Part shown: positions 45,623 through 55,250 of the stretch, one piece after another | Numbering within the stretch: position 1 is the stretch's first letter | Layout: each line of letters opens with the position of its first letter | Assembly: GCF_022410515.1 (NCBI RefSeq) | Contig: NZ_JACSDI010000021.1 | Coordinates: forward strand, 1-64,000 | Length of the DNA stretch: 64,000 bases | DNA from: Shewanella cutis | Lineage (GTDB): Bacteria > Pseudomonadota > Gammaproteobacteria > Enterobacterales > Shewanellaceae | Direction of reading: 5' to 3' | Translations under genes and position numbers: made by a program | The notes under the pieces: model-generated | What the model was told of the DNA's origin: nothing | The model's database searches: none | Seen by the model: the letters and a program-made list of their open reading frames with translations, nothing else

Positions 45623-46051
45623 TTAATGCTGAACTTGGTGGGTGACTAAGCTTGGGCGCAGCAGATTGTCATGGACGGGGCAACGGTTACACACTGTATC
45701 TAAAAACTCATTCTTTTGTGCATCAGTTAAGTCGGCGTCAATGCTGGCATTGATGGCAATTTCCTTAAAACCTACCGGATCGTCTGAAGGCTGCCCAAGT
45801 AAACCTGCCGAGTTCATCACGGCTCTCACATGCACATCAAACTGATGAATGGTGATATTACGTTCACGCGCGACCATCTTAGCTATCGCAGAAATGCAGC
45901 CACCGAGCGAGAATAAAAAGGTCTCTAAAGGGTTAGCTCCTTCATTGGTAGCGCTGGGTTGATCAATAACCAGCAAATGCTCACGCACCTGCGCTGTAAC
46001 CTTCCAACCGCTTCCCATATGTGTGGTGACTTCAACAACTTTTTCAGCCAT
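45623..46051 (-). CDS. OsmC-family protein
   Basis: A 142-aa OsmC/Ohr-like protein. The two redox cysteines typical of the family are present in FSLGGCISAIAKMVA and VCNRCPVHDNL. Family members reduce organic hydroperoxides, but many YhfA-like OsmC proteins have no proven role. The ATG at 46051 (MAEKVVEV) has GGAG eight bases upstream and is preferred over the one at 46063. It is transcribed alone. Confidence 0.88.
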   Translation of the reverse strand: MAEKVVEVTTHMGSGWKVTAQVREHLLVIDQPSATNEGANPLETFLFSLGGCISAIAKMVARERNITIHQFDVHVRAVMNSAGLLGQPSDDPVGFKEIAINASIDADLTDAQKNEFLDTVCNRCPVHDNLLRPSLVTHQVQH

Positions 46052-46271
46052 AACAAACTCCATTAGTTTTATTTCAATCAGATTATCCTAATGGTGTTAC
46101 CATGAAAAGTCACAAGCGAAGATCACAGTTTATAAAGTCAGGTTAGAAGTCGGTGTAAGGGCTTAACCTAGATGTCTAGGGTGTAAGGTTTTAAGAAAAT
46201 CGCGATAAATGTGAGTTATTCTGCACAGACAAACCAATGAAAATCCAAACCATCGAAGTAAAAAAGGCAAT

Positions 46272-46304
46272 AAAAGGCCCCTTTCAATAATATTAAAAGG
46301 GGCC
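46272..46304 (-). terminator. Rho-independent terminator after the aldehyde dehydrogenase gene
   Basis: GGCCCCTTT and AAAGGGGCC pair around an AT-rich loop, and TTTTATTG follows on the minus strand, 35 bases past the stop. Confidence 0.8.
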
Positions 46305-46338
46305 CAAGTATGCGTTAAAGCGTTATAGCACTATCCAC

Positions 46339-47835
46339 TTATAGCACTATCCACGTTGCCTTGATTTCAGTGTATTTATCAAAGGAGTGTAGAGATTTAT
46401 CTCGGCCATTACCCGATTGCTTATATCCACCAAAAGGTGCCGTCATATCGCCGCCATCATAATGGTTAATCCACACCATACCACTACGCAATGCTTTAGC
46501 TGTTTTGTGCGCCTTACTGATATCCGCTGTCCAAACACCTGCCGCTAAACCGTAAATGGTATCGTTAGCGATCGCAATCGCCTCTTCCATACCATTGAAT
46601 TCAATGACAGATAATACAGGGCCGAAGATTTCCTCACTGGCAATTTTCATTTGGTTTTTCACATTTGAAAACACCGTTGGCTGCACATACACACCGCCCG
46701 TTTCGGCCAGCACTTGTTGCCCGCCATGCACTAAGCTCGCGCCCTCATCTTGGCCCGCCTTGATATAGCTTAAGATGGTATCTAATTGCTGCTTATCGAC
46801 CACCGCGCCGCTAATGGTAGCAGGATCCAGTGGATGCCCTGGCTGCCACGAGGCGAGCTCTTCTGCTATAAGTGCAACAAGCTGATCTTTAACACCAGCT
46901 TCCACCAACAAGCGTGAGCCCGCAGTACAAACTTCACCTTGGTTAAAAGCAATGGCTTCAGCGGCAGCCACAGCCGCTGCTTTAAGATCGGGCGCATCGT
47001 TAAATACGATGTTCGGGCTTTTACCGCCCGCCTCTAACCACACGCGCTTCATATTCGACTCGCCCGCATAAATCATTAATTGCTTAGCGATTTTTGTTGA
47101 GCCAGTAAAGACTAAGGTATCGACATCCATATGCAGCGCCAATGCTTTGCCGACAGTATGGCCATAGCCGGGTAACACGTTTAAGACACCTTTAGGGATC
47201 CCAGCTTGAACGGCAAGCTCGGCAACACGAATGGCGGTGAGCGGTGATTTTTCAGAGGGTTTGAGGATAACGCTGTTCCCCGTCACGAGTGCAGGGCCTA
47301 ACTTCCAACAGGCCATTAGTAGCGGGAAATTCCAAGGCACTATCGCCGCCACCACGCCCACGGGTTCACGGGTGATCATGCCGATTTCATTATGTGCAGT
47401 AGGTGCCAGCTCATCGTAGAGCTTATCAATGGCTTCCCCCGACCAACGAATGGCCCGGGCAGCGCCGGCAATATCTACCGCCTTTGAAAAACGTATCGGC
47501 TTACCCATATCCAACGTTTCTAACAGGGCCAGCTCATTGGCATTTTCTTCCAATAACTCGGCAAAACGGATCATCACTTGTTTACGTTTAACAGGCGTAG
47601 CCTTTGACCATACCCCAGACTCAAAAACCTCACGAGCATTTGCCACGGCGATATTGGTGTCTAGCAAATCGCAACTGGCGACTTGCGCTAATAAACGACC
47701 ATCGATTGGACTGATGCAATCAAAGGTATTACCCGATGACGCATCGCGGTATTCGCCATTAATAAAAGCCTTGCCATTGATTGTTAGGCTTGCAGCGAGG
47801 TTTTCCCAATCGCTCCGTGTTTTAGGTGTACTCAT
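46339..47835 (-). CDS. puuC: Aldehyde dehydrogenase, PuuC-like
   Basis: A 498-aa NAD(P)-dependent aldehyde dehydrogenase close to E. coli PuuC, which oxidises gamma-glutamyl-gamma-aminobutyraldehyde and other amino-aldehydes from putrescine. The Asn of the oxyanion hole is in VPWNFPLLMACWKLGPAL, the general-base Glu in VWLEAGGKSPNIVF and the catalytic Cys in FNQGEVCTAGSRLL. The C-terminus FGGYKQSGNGRDKSLH matches PuuC. AAGAGG precedes the ATG. It is divergent from the aminotransferase gene, so both probably share regulation in amine or omega-amino-acid breakdown. Confidence 0.88.
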   Translation of the reverse strand: MSTPKTRSDWENLAASLTINGKAFINGEYRDASSGNTFDCISPIDGRLLAQVASCDLLDTNIAVANAREVFESGVWSKATPVKRKQVMIRFAELLEENANELALLETLDMGKPIRFSKAVDIAGAARAIRWSGEAIDKLYDELAPTAHNEIGMITREPVGVVAAIVPWNFPLLMACWKLGPALVTGNSVILKPSEKSPLTAIRVAELAVQAGIPKGVLNVLPGYGHTVGKALALHMDVDTLVFTGSTKIAKQLMIYAGESNMKRVWLEAGGKSPNIVFNDAPDLKAAAVAAAEAIAFNQGEVCTAGSRLLVEAGVKDQLVALIAEELASWQPGHPLDPATISGAVVDKQQLDTILSYIKAGQDEGASLVHGGQQVLAETGGVYVQPTVFSNVKNQMKIASEEIFGPVLSVIEFNGMEEAIAIANDTIYGLAAGVWTADISKAHKTAKALRSGMVWINHYDGGDMTAPFGGYKQSGNGRDKSLHSFDKYTEIKATWIVL

Positions 47836-48116
47836 GATGACCTCTTAATCGTTTGTATTCGTTTATTTTATCTTTATTGGGATAAGGGCTATCTCGACTG
47901 ACAAATGCCAAAGATGGCCTAAGGCTGTAACTGCCACTTAGATTACGCTTTTCAGACATCAATATTCAATATTTTTTACAAAAATAGCATTTTTGCCACA
48001 AATAACTGCACACCACTCTTCCATGTTCATTATTTCTGACATAGCATAGCAAATATTAGCCACCCTTAACGAAGACCTGACCCCATTTAACAAGGAAAAG
48101 GACAAGGTAAACATCT

Positions 48117-49457
48117 ATGGCCGACTCACCCAACAACCTCGCCCACGAGCATCCTTCACTTGAACACTATTGGATGCCCTTTACCGCCAATCGCCAATTC
48201 AAAGCGAGCCCTCGTTTACTCGCCCAAGCTGAAGGCATGTACTACACAGATATCAATGGCAACAAGGTATTAGATTCAACTGCTGGGTTATGGTGTTGTA
48301 ATGCTGGCCATGGTCGCCGTGAGATCAGTGAGGCCGTCAGCAAACAAATTCGAGAAATGGATTACGCTCCGTCCTTCCAAATGGGCCATCCCATCGCTTT
48401 TGAACTGGCCGAACGTTTAACCGAACTCAGCCCAGAAGGACTCAACAAAGTATTCTTTACCAACTCAGGCTCTGAGTCGGTTGATACCGCGCTTAAAATG
48501 GCACTTTGCTACCATAGAGCCAATGGCCAAGCCTCACGCACCCGCTTTATAGGTCGTGAAATGGGTTACCATGGCGTGGGATTTGGTGGGATCTCGGTGG
48601 GGGGCTTAAGCAATAACCGTAAAGCCTTCAGCGGCCAACTATTGCAAGGCGTCGATCACCTGCCCCACACCTTAGACATTCAACATGCCGCCTTTAGTCG
48701 TGGCTTACCGAGCCTCGGTGCTGAAAAAGCAGAGGTCTTAGAACAATTAGTCACACTCCATGGCGCCGAAAATATTGCCGCCGTTATTGTTGAACCCATG
48801 TCAGGTTCGGCGGGGGTAATTTTACCACCTCAAGGCTACTTAAAACGCTTACGTGAAATCACTAAAAAACACGGCATCTTATTGATTTTCGATGAAGTCA
48901 TTACCGCATTTGGCCGTGTAGGTGCAGCATTCGCCAGCCAACGTTGGGGCGTTATCCCCGACATCATCACCACAGCTAAAGCCATTAATAATGGCGCGAT
49001 CCCAATGGGCGCCGTGTTTGTGCAGGATTTTATTCACGATACTTGTATGCAAGGCCCCACCGAACTGATTGAATTTTTCCACGGTTATACCTATTCGGGC
49101 CACCCAGTCGCCGCAGCAGCAGCACTCGCCACGCTCTCCATCTATCAAAACGAGCAACTGTTTGAGCGCAGTTTTGAGCTTGAGCGGTATTTCGAGGAAG
49201 CCGTTCATAGCCTCAAAGGGCTACCAAATGTGATTGATATTCGCAACACCGGATTGGTCGCGGGTTTCCAACTCACCCCTAATAGCCAAGGCGTTGGTAA
49301 ACGCGGATACAGCGTGTTCGAGCATTGTTTCCATCAAGGTACGCTCGTACGGGCAACGGGCGATATTATCGCTATGTCCCCACCACTCATTGTTGAAAAA
49401 CATCATATTGACCAGATGGTTAACAGCCTTAGCGATGCGATACAGGCCGTTGGATGA
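48117..49457 (+). CDS. Omega-amino acid:pyruvate aminotransferase (class III)
   Basis: A 446-aa PLP enzyme of fold type I, class III. Landmarks are LEHYWMPFTANRQFKASPRL, GLWCCNAGHGRREISEAV, FTNSGSESVDTALKMAL, IFDEVITAFGRVGAAFAS and the PLP-binding Lys in ITTAKAINNGAIPMGAVF. The GLWCCNAGH start of the substrate pocket is typical of beta-alanine:pyruvate transaminases, which convert beta-alanine to malonate semialdehyde. The next gene, a CoA-acylating dehydrogenase 52 bases on, would take that product to acetyl-CoA. AAGG precedes the ATG. Confidence 0.9.
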   Translation: MADSPNNLAHEHPSLEHYWMPFTANRQFKASPRLLAQAEGMYYTDINGNKVLDSTAGLWCCNAGHGRREISEAVSKQIREMDYAPSFQMGHPIAFELAERLTELSPEGLNKVFFTNSGSESVDTALKMALCYHRANGQASRTRFIGREMGYHGVGFGGISVGGLSNNRKAFSGQLLQGVDHLPHTLDIQHAAFSRGLPSLGAEKAEVLEQLVTLHGAENIAAVIVEPMSGSAGVILPPQGYLKRLREITKKHGILLIFDEVITAFGRVGAAFASQRWGVIPDIITTAKAINNGAIPMGAVFVQDFIHDTCMQGPTELIEFFHGYTYSGHPVAAAAALATLSIYQNEQLFERSFELERYFEEAVHSLKGLPNVIDIRNTGLVAGFQLTPNSQGVGKRGYSVFEHCFHQGTLVRATGDIIAMSPPLIVEKHHIDQMVNSLSDAIQAVG

Positions 49458-49509
49458 TGCACTCTTTTTTAAATTACACGCTGATAAATCAGGGGAATAT
49501 AGGTTAGCT

Positions 49510-51000
49510 ATGCTTAAGATCACACACTATGTAAATGGTCAACACACTCCAGCCAGTACAAGAAGCCAAGATATTTTTGAACCGGCCACAGGCGAATGCC
49601 GAGGTCAAGTCTCTCTCGCCAGTAACGATGAAGTCGCTGCCGCTATTGCCAGCGCCAAAACGGCTTTTGCGGCTTGGTCACAGGTAACGCCCCTTAATCG
49701 CGCTCGTGTACTCTTTAAATTCAAAGCGTTAGTCGAGCAGCATATGGATGAACTGGCACAGCTCATCACCCGAGAGCACGGCAAAGTGATCGATGATGCC
49801 AAAGGAGAACTTATCCGCGGCCTCGAAGTTGTCGAATTTGCCTGTGGTATCCCGCACTTACTCAAAGGGGAGCACACGCAGCAGGTTGGTGGTGGTGTGG
49901 ATTCTTGGTCCGTTAATCAAGCTTTAGGTGTTGTCGCTGGCATAGCGCCCTTTAACTTCCCCGTGATGGTTCCCATGTGGATGTTCCCAATCGCGATTGC
50001 CTGCGGCAACACCTTTATCATGAAACCCTCAGAAAAAGACCCAAGTTCAGTGATGCGGATTGCCGAGCTGCTTAAACAAGCTGGCTTGCCCGATGGAGTG
50101 TTTAACGTCATCAACGGCGATAAAGAAGCCGTCGATACCCTGCTCACTCATCCAGATGTGCAAGCCATAAGCTTTGTCGGTTCAACGCCAATCGCCGAGT
50201 ATATCTACAGCACAGCATCCAAACACGGTAAACGAGTACAAGCCTTAGGCGGTGCCAAAAACCATATGCTGCTGATGCCAGATGCGGATTTAGATCAAGC
50301 GGTAAGTGCACTGATGGGCGCAGCCTACGGCAGTGCGGGCGAGCGTTGTATGGCGATATCGGTCGTGTTAGCTGTGGGTGATGTGGGTGATGAATTAGTG
50401 GAAAAACTATTGCCGCAGATCCAAAACTTAAAAGTTGGCAACGGCCTTACCCCCGAGATGGAAATGGGCCCCCTTATTTCCAAACAACACTTAGCCAAAG
50501 TCACTGACTATGTTGAAACTGGAGTTCGGGAAGGAGCAACCTTATTAGTCGATGGCCGACAATTAACCGTTGCCGACCATCAGCAGGGCTATTTTTTGGG
50601 AGCTTGCTTATTCGATAACGTCACCCCGGAGATGCGGATCTATCGCGAAGAAATCTTTGGCCCTGTGCTATCCATTGTTCGAGTCAACGATTATCCCAGT
50701 GCACTTAAACTGATAAACCAACATGAATTTGGCAACGGCACAGCGATCTTTACTCAAAGCGGTGAAACTGCTCGTCATTTTTGCCACCATGTGCAGGTGG
50801 GTATGGTGGGCGTTAACGTGCCAATCCCAGTACCGATGGCTTTCCACAGCTTCGGCGGTTGGAAACGCTCGCTCTTTGGACCTTTGCATATGCATGGCCC
50901 TGATGGGGTTCGTTTTTATACCAAACGCAAAGCCATTACCGCTCGCTGGCCTGTAGGCAAACAGACTCAAGCTGAGTTTGTAATGCCAACCATGAAATAA
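49510..51000 (+). CDS. mmsA: Methylmalonate/malonate-semialdehyde dehydrogenase (CoA-acylating)
   Basis: A 496-aa MmsA. It oxidises malonate or methylmalonate semialdehyde with CoA to acetyl- or propionyl-CoA plus CO2. Motifs: ITREHGKVIDDAKGELIRGL, AGIAPFNFPVMVPMWMFPIA, SFVGSTPIAEYIY, catalytic Cys in GSAGERCMAISVVL, and FFGGWKRS-like FGGWKRSLFGPLHMHG near the end. I chose the ATG at 49510 (MLKITHYVNGQ) with AGG upstream; the open frame runs 92 codons further back through the 3' end of the preceding gene, which is not coding in that frame. Confidence 0.95.
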   Translation: MLKITHYVNGQHTPASTRSQDIFEPATGECRGQVSLASNDEVAAAIASAKTAFAAWSQVTPLNRARVLFKFKALVEQHMDELAQLITREHGKVIDDAKGELIRGLEVVEFACGIPHLLKGEHTQQVGGGVDSWSVNQALGVVAGIAPFNFPVMVPMWMFPIAIACGNTFIMKPSEKDPSSVMRIAELLKQAGLPDGVFNVINGDKEAVDTLLTHPDVQAISFVGSTPIAEYIYSTASKHGKRVQALGGAKNHMLLMPDADLDQAVSALMGAAYGSAGERCMAISVVLAVGDVGDELVEKLLPQIQNLKVGNGLTPEMEMGPLISKQHLAKVTDYVETGVREGATLLVDGRQLTVADHQQGYFLGACLFDNVTPEMRIYREEIFGPVLSIVRVNDYPSALKLINQHEFGNGTAIFTQSGETARHFCHHVQVGMVGVNVPIPVPMAFHSFGGWKRSLFGPLHMHGPDGVRFYTKRKAITARWPVGKQTQAEFVMPTMK

Positions 51001-51018
51001 CATCGACTGGAGCCCTAT

Positions 51019-51393
51019 ATGACCATGAGCGTCACGTCGATCATTCGCTTTGCCAGCGCACAACCGCCAGTGGATAGCTATCAAGTCGCTCCTGAAAAGC
51101 GTATTACAGGCAATCCCACCCAGCAATTACAAAATCATTATTCTAGCCCTTGTAACCAATTTCATAGTGGAATTTGGCAAAGCGAATCAGGCGCTTGGAA
51201 AATCAACTACACTGAATATGAGTATTGTGAAATTCTCGAAGGAACCAGTGTGATTACCGATCTTGAAGGACAGTCTCAAACCTTCAGTGTCGGTGACCGC
51301 TTTATTATTCCGGCGGGATTTCAAGGTGTGTGGCAAGTCGTCACCCCCTGCCGCAAGGTGTACGTCATCTTCGAACAAAACTCACATTTATAG
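51019..51393 (+). CDS. Cupin-domain protein
   Basis: A 124-aa single cupin of the DUF861/EutQ-like type. The beta-barrel strands show HSGIWQSESGAWKINYTEYE, YCEILEGTSVITD and FSVGDRFIIPAGFQGVWQV. The metal-ligand positions are partly replaced (no clear HxH), as in other members without known catalysis. It follows mmsA by 18 bases in the same operon, so it probably helps in or senses this pathway; role unknown. GGAG precedes the ATG. Confidence 0.85.
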   Translation: MTMSVTSIIRFASAQPPVDSYQVAPEKRITGNPTQQLQNHYSSPCNQFHSGIWQSESGAWKINYTEYEYCEILEGTSVITDLEGQSQTFSVGDRFIIPAGFQGVWQVVTPCRKVYVIFEQNSHL

Positions 51394-51567
51394 AGGTGCG
51401 TTTAACCTCGATGAACAAAGCTAAAGTGATGTAGCTTTACCGCCATGAGGTCACAGCAACGGAGTTTCCTTGGCTGTTGTTTGGCAAACAATCGGATGTA
51501 CAAACCTGTTTTAAAACATAAAAGAACGTTGTGCATCCGTGTCAATCAAGAAAATGGGAGAAATACC

Positions 51568-52290
51568 GTGAATAACAACCTACAGAAAAAACGGCTGGCA
51601 AAACTGGCTGGGCTGGCGTTGACCACCAGCTTATTTTCCGGCATAGCGGCTGCTGAAGTATCTGGCGAAATTGGCTTAACTAACGATTACCGCTTCCGTG
51701 GCGTCTCACAAACGGCTGGCGACTTTGCCGTGCAAGGAGGCATCGATTGGAGTTTTGAGTCAGGCTTTTCCGTCGGCGCTTGGGCCAGTAATTTGGACTT
51801 TGATGAGCCCGATTATAACGGTCCAGATATTGAGTATGATTTCTATGCTGCCTACGGCGGTGAAATTAACGATAACCTCAGCTATGACGTCACTCTCTAT
51901 CGTTACAACTATTCAGGTGAGAGTGACTTAGGCTATTTTGAAGTGACTGCTGGCGTCGAGTTTAGCGGATTTCGCGTAGCCTATTGGTTTACCAATGACT
52001 ACGGTGGCAGCGATTTAGATTATCATTACGGCGAAATCAATTACTCCTACGAGTTTGTTGAAAACTGGAGTCTCGATTTACATTACGGCTACAACGTAGG
52101 CGATGCGTTAGATAATGGTGAAGGCTTTGATAGTTATTCAGATTATTCAGTTGGCGTCTCTACTGAACTAATGGGATTTGGCCTCTCACTCGCGTGGTTA
52201 AGTTCTGATTTAAGTGGTGAGCAAAAAGTCTCAGATGGCGTATTCCAAAACGATGATACCGCGCTCGCTCGCGTCAGCTACGCGTTCTAA
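51568..52290 (+). CDS. TorF-family outer-membrane beta-barrel protein
   Basis: A 240-aa exported protein. The signal peptide reads RLAKLAGLALTTSLFSGIAA, and the mature part starts VSGEIGLTNDYRFRGVSQTA, the signature of the TorF putative porins. Alternating aromatic and acidic strands follow, and it ends in Phe (ARVSYAF) as outer-membrane proteins do. The GTG at 51568 has GGGAG eight bases upstream; the longer open frame (from 51445) is not coding. It follows the beta-alanine genes with a 174-base gap and may admit their substrate, which is inference only. Confidence 0.88.
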   Translation: MNNNLQKKRLAKLAGLALTTSLFSGIAAAEVSGEIGLTNDYRFRGVSQTAGDFAVQGGIDWSFESGFSVGAWASNLDFDEPDYNGPDIEYDFYAAYGGEINDNLSYDVTLYRYNYSGESDLGYFEVTAGVEFSGFRVAYWFTNDYGGSDLDYHYGEINYSYEFVENWSLDLHYGYNVGDALDNGEGFDSYSDYSVGVSTELMGFGLSLAWLSSDLSGEQKVSDGVFQNDDTALARVSYAF

Positions 52291-52313
52291 ACGCTGTAGT
52301 TCATCCGTCAAAA

Positions 52314-52340
52314 CGCCCTTGTAACCAAGGGCGATTTTTT
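52314..52340 (+). terminator. Rho-independent terminator after the torF-like gene
   Basis: CGCCCTTG and CAAGGGCG form an 8-bp stem followed by ATTTTTT, 23 bases beyond the stop. Confidence 0.88.
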
Positions 52341-52352
52341 AGCACTAATGTC

Positions 52353-52380
52353 ATTAAAAAAGCCCTCTTTTGAGGGCTTT
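52353..52380 (-). terminator. Rho-independent terminator after nagP
   Basis: AAAGCCCTC and GAGGGCTTT form a 9-bp stem; the minus strand continues into a T-run. It lies 34 bases past the nagP stop. Confidence 0.85.
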
Positions 52381-52413
52381 AGTGATTTAGTGAGCTTGTC
52401 TATTATATCTTTA

Positions 52414-53721
52414 TTATTTAGCAGACCAACTGCGCATCTTATGGCCTTTGACGGCATAAAAAAGGATAAACAGATAACAAGGTAGCATCACCATATAACC
52501 TCCCTGCTGCCCCATAGCCGTTGCCGAACTCATTAACCCCCAAGACACTGGACCAAATGCACCGCCGGCAATCCCCATGATAAGGAGCGCAGAACCTGTG
52601 CTCGTCAATTTGCCCATACCAGACAAGGCTAGAGGCCATACGGCAGGCCATACGATCGCATTGGCTAACCCTAAGAAGGCAATCAACAGCAAGGTATCAG
52701 GTAATGCTACACCACCAAAAGGAACCAATAGAAGATTCGCAATCGCGTAAGAGTTGTTATCCCCAAATAGAATACCTAAGGTTAACACTAGGCCAAGAAT
52801 TGCAGAAATCATCAATGCGGTAGGCTGAGAAATAACACGAGGAATCAACAAGATCCCTAAGATATAACCAAGAACCATACAGACCATAGTGTAAGAGGTC
52901 ATCACCCCGTAATTTTCAATCCCTAAGGATAATGCAAAGGTGCCAATGGTATCGCCGGCGATCACCTCTACCGCAACGTATACAAACAGCGCCAATACGC
53001 CAAATGCTAAGTTAGGGTGAGACAACGCCGCTTTAATTTGGCTTTTATCTGTATGATCAGCGACTTCGTCTTCATTAGCTAACTCTGGCAACGGGGATTT
53101 CTTCACAGCTAACGCCAAAACACCGATAAACACCGCCATACCTAAGTAAGGTAAGACTAAACCATTGGCCATTTCATCAATTTGTACTTGCGTCAACGTT
53201 GTGCCAACACGGTCTTTAAAACTATCTAAAATCAACGCCGAGAATACTAATGGTGCAATTACGCCCGCGCCTTTGTTCAAAATCCCCATGACACTAACAC
53301 GTGCTGCCGCAGATTCTTCAGGCCCTAGACGAACAACATAGGGATTGACCGCTGTTTGCAGTAACGTCTGCCCCGCGCCCATCACTAGTTGGGCAAATAA
53401 AAACAGGGCGAAGATTTGGGTCTTCGCCGCAGGTATAAACAATAGGCCTGCGAGCATCATAATGCCCATACCTAGTGCCATCCCATTTTTGTAGCCCACT
53501 TTACGGATCAGCCACGCTGAGGGCAGTGCAGTAAAAGTCACCGCAATATAGAAAGAAAACAGGATTAACGAAGCTTGGAAGGGGGTGAGCTGCAAAATTT
53601 GTTTTAGGTAGGGCATTAAAGACCCATTCAACCAAGTTGCGAATCCGAGGATGAAAAAGAGTGCTGCCACTATCGCCATTGGGATAAAACTGCTTTTCTG
53701 CTGGCTTTTATCGAGTGTCAT
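52414..53721 (-). CDS. nagP: N-acetylglucosamine permease NagP (FucP-type MFS)
   Basis: Inner-membrane proton symporter of about 435 aa and twelve helices, close in style to the fucose permease FucP. It replaces the PTS route for GlcNAc in Shewanella and its relatives. Landmarks: FILGFATWLNGSLMPYLKQI, LIRKVGYKNGMALG, AGQTLLQTAVNPYVVRLGPE and WPLALSGMGKLTSTGSALL. I chose the ATG at 53721 because AGCAGG is nine bases upstream; ATGs at 53727 and 53793 also exist. A NagR-like operator lies about 160 bases upstream. Identification of the substrate rests on family and the surrounding nag genes. Confidence 0.92.
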   Translation of the reverse strand: MTLDKSQQKSSFIPMAIVAALFFILGFATWLNGSLMPYLKQILQLTPFQASLILFSFYIAVTFTALPSAWLIRKVGYKNGMALGMGIMMLAGLLFIPAAKTQIFALFLFAQLVMGAGQTLLQTAVNPYVVRLGPEESAAARVSVMGILNKGAGVIAPLVFSALILDSFKDRVGTTLTQVQIDEMANGLVLPYLGMAVFIGVLALAVKKSPLPELANEDEVADHTDKSQIKAALSHPNLAFGVLALFVYVAVEVIAGDTIGTFALSLGIENYGVMTSYTMVCMVLGYILGILLIPRVISQPTALMISAILGLVLTLGILFGDNNSYAIANLLLVPFGGVALPDTLLLIAFLGLANAIVWPAVWPLALSGMGKLTSTGSALLIMGIAGGAFGPVSWGLMSSATAMGQQGGYMVMLPCYLFILFYAVKGHKMRSWSAK

Positions 53722-53879
53722 TTCCATAAACCTGCTTCTTATAGTAATTAATTTTAAGGTGATTGCGGGGTTAAAATCCGCTGAGTATTGCACACATCCC
53801 TATTGCAACTCATCTGCAATGGCTAATGTTATCATCCGAACTCACCATTGTTTCAGCGATGTTAAAACAAACAACACCA

Positions 53880-53897
53880 AAAGACAACGCTGTCATT
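53880..53897. promoter_or_regulatory. NagR-like operator upstream of nagP
   Basis: AAAGACAACGCTGTCATT matches the near-palindrome AATGACARCGYTGTCATT, reported for the LacI-type repressor NagR in Shewanella. It lies 159 bases before the nagP start; GlcNAc-6-phosphate is the expected inducer. Confidence 0.85.
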
Positions 53898-54007
53898 TGT
53901 AATTTAATCCTAAAAATGCCGCCTTAAACGTCACAATAAACCCTAAACGCTTAGCGAGATCCTGATTTAAAACCAAAGATGCGTATGACAGCTATCTAAT
54001 ATGAAAT

Positions 54008-54036
54008 AAAAAAGCCGCAGAGATCACTCTGCGGCC
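54008..54036 (-). terminator. Rho-independent terminator after nagX
   Basis: GCCGCAGAG and CTCTGCGGC pair around ATCA; the minus strand continues TTTTTTATTTC. It lies 28 bases past the nagX stop and separates nagX from the nagP promoter. Confidence 0.9.
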
Positions 54037-54062
54037 TGATAAAAGCACAAAATAACGAAAGA

Positions 54063-55250
54063 TTAAATTCGCACAAAAATCTTGCGCCGATACATCCAAT
54101 ACAGCACTAGCCATTGTACTGTGAGTAAACTGACCACCGCCCCTAAAGGCTGGGCATATTCCGGCAATACCGCGATAACGCCGCCAAACACACTCAGGGC
54201 GATATACTTCCAATCCACTAGGCTCGATGCCAAATAAATAATGATGGCGTTAGTGCCTATCACCACAAAAATAAAGGCAAGTTTTTGCCATTTCAGCACA
54301 TCCACAAGGGCATAAAACAGCGCTAACAGCAGCATGCTCCAACCAGTTGTGACCAACACAAAAGAGCTGGTCCACAGTTCTTTATTGACGGGAATAACGA
54401 CATCCAGCAACCAGCCTAGGGCCAAACAAACACCACCGGCAACGCCCAATAGGCCAACCTTAGCCCACTCTCCTTTGGGATGTGATTTCACAATAAAGTG
54501 GCCAACAAATACACCGGCTAAGGCATTGACCACCGCAGGGAGTGTCGATAACACGCCTTCAGGATCAGGCGTTCGTCCTTGATAGCTCACACCCGGTAAT
54601 AACAGACTATCGACATACGCATTGATAGAGTCAGTCGGTGATAACACTCCCGCTAGCCCTCCGGGGAACGGCAACCACAGTTGCATCGCGCCATAACCGA
54701 CTAATATGCCCAAGGCCACCAGCACTTGGGTACGTAAACAGGTATGCCACACTAACAAGGCGGCAAAAAACCATGCGAAGGCAATACGGCCTAATACGCT
54801 GGCATAACGAATTTGGTCAGGATCGGCAGGCGCTCCCGTTCCCCAACCATGGTTATACAGAATACCGAGCAACAACAGTAAAAACAGCCGCTTAACGCCA
54901 TGGCGATAAACCGGCAGGCGCTCATGCATCGGCAGTTTATCCAAACGTTTTGGCGATAATCCAAGGGCTACGCCTGAGAGGAAAATAAATAGCGGAAAAA
55001 TCAAATCATAGAGGCGAAAGCCATGCCACTCACTATGGTGCATCTGGGTATCGCCCCATTGCCAACCAGCCCACCCCGTAAAAATCAACAGAGCACCAAA
55101 TAGTGCTTCGCCTCCTAAAATCCAGAACATGTCAAAACCACGCAGGGCATCAAGGGACATCAATCTTGGCTTTGGCTGACTCTTGTTAGCGGTAGCGACC
55201 TGAGCATTAATACTCACATTAGCCGCCAGTTCAGGCGCAGTCGTACTCAT
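54063..55250 (-). CDS. nagX: NagX, HGSNAT-like membrane acyltransferase-family protein
   Basis: A 395-aa polytopic membrane protein (about ten helices) of the family of heparan-alpha-glucosaminide N-acetyltransferase. It has MSLDALRGFDMFWILGGEAL at the N-terminus and the conserved His region HSEWHGFRLYDLIFPLFIFL. NagX proteins lie beside nagP in Shewanella and are thought to let cells use glucosamine, perhaps by transmembrane N-acetylation; that role is established knowledge only in part. AAAGGAAC precedes the ATG. Gap to nagA is 134 bases. Confidence 0.9.
   Translation of the reverse strand: MSTTAPELAANVSINAQVATANKSQPKPRLMSLDALRGFDMFWILGGEALFGALLIFTGWAGWQWGDTQMHHSEWHGFRLYDLIFPLFIFLSGVALGLSPKRLDKLPMHERLPVYRHGVKRLFLLLLLGILYNHGWGTGAPADPDQIRYASVLGRIAFAWFFAALLVWHTCLRTQVLVALGILVGYGAMQLWLPFPGGLAGVLSPTDSINAYVDSLLLPGVSYQGRTPDPEGVLSTLPAVVNALAGVFVGHFIVKSHPKGEWAKVGLLGVAGGVCLALGWLLDVVIPVNKELWTSSFVLVTTGWSMLLLALFYALVDVLKWQKLAFIFVVIGTNAIIIYLASSLVDWKYIALSVFGGVIAVLPEYAQPLGAVVSLLTVQWLVLYWMYRRKIFVRI

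Noticed and set aside
49234..49509. N-terminal extension of mmsA
   Set aside because: It overlaps the end of the aminotransferase gene in another frame and MmsA proteins start at the residue encoded at 49510.
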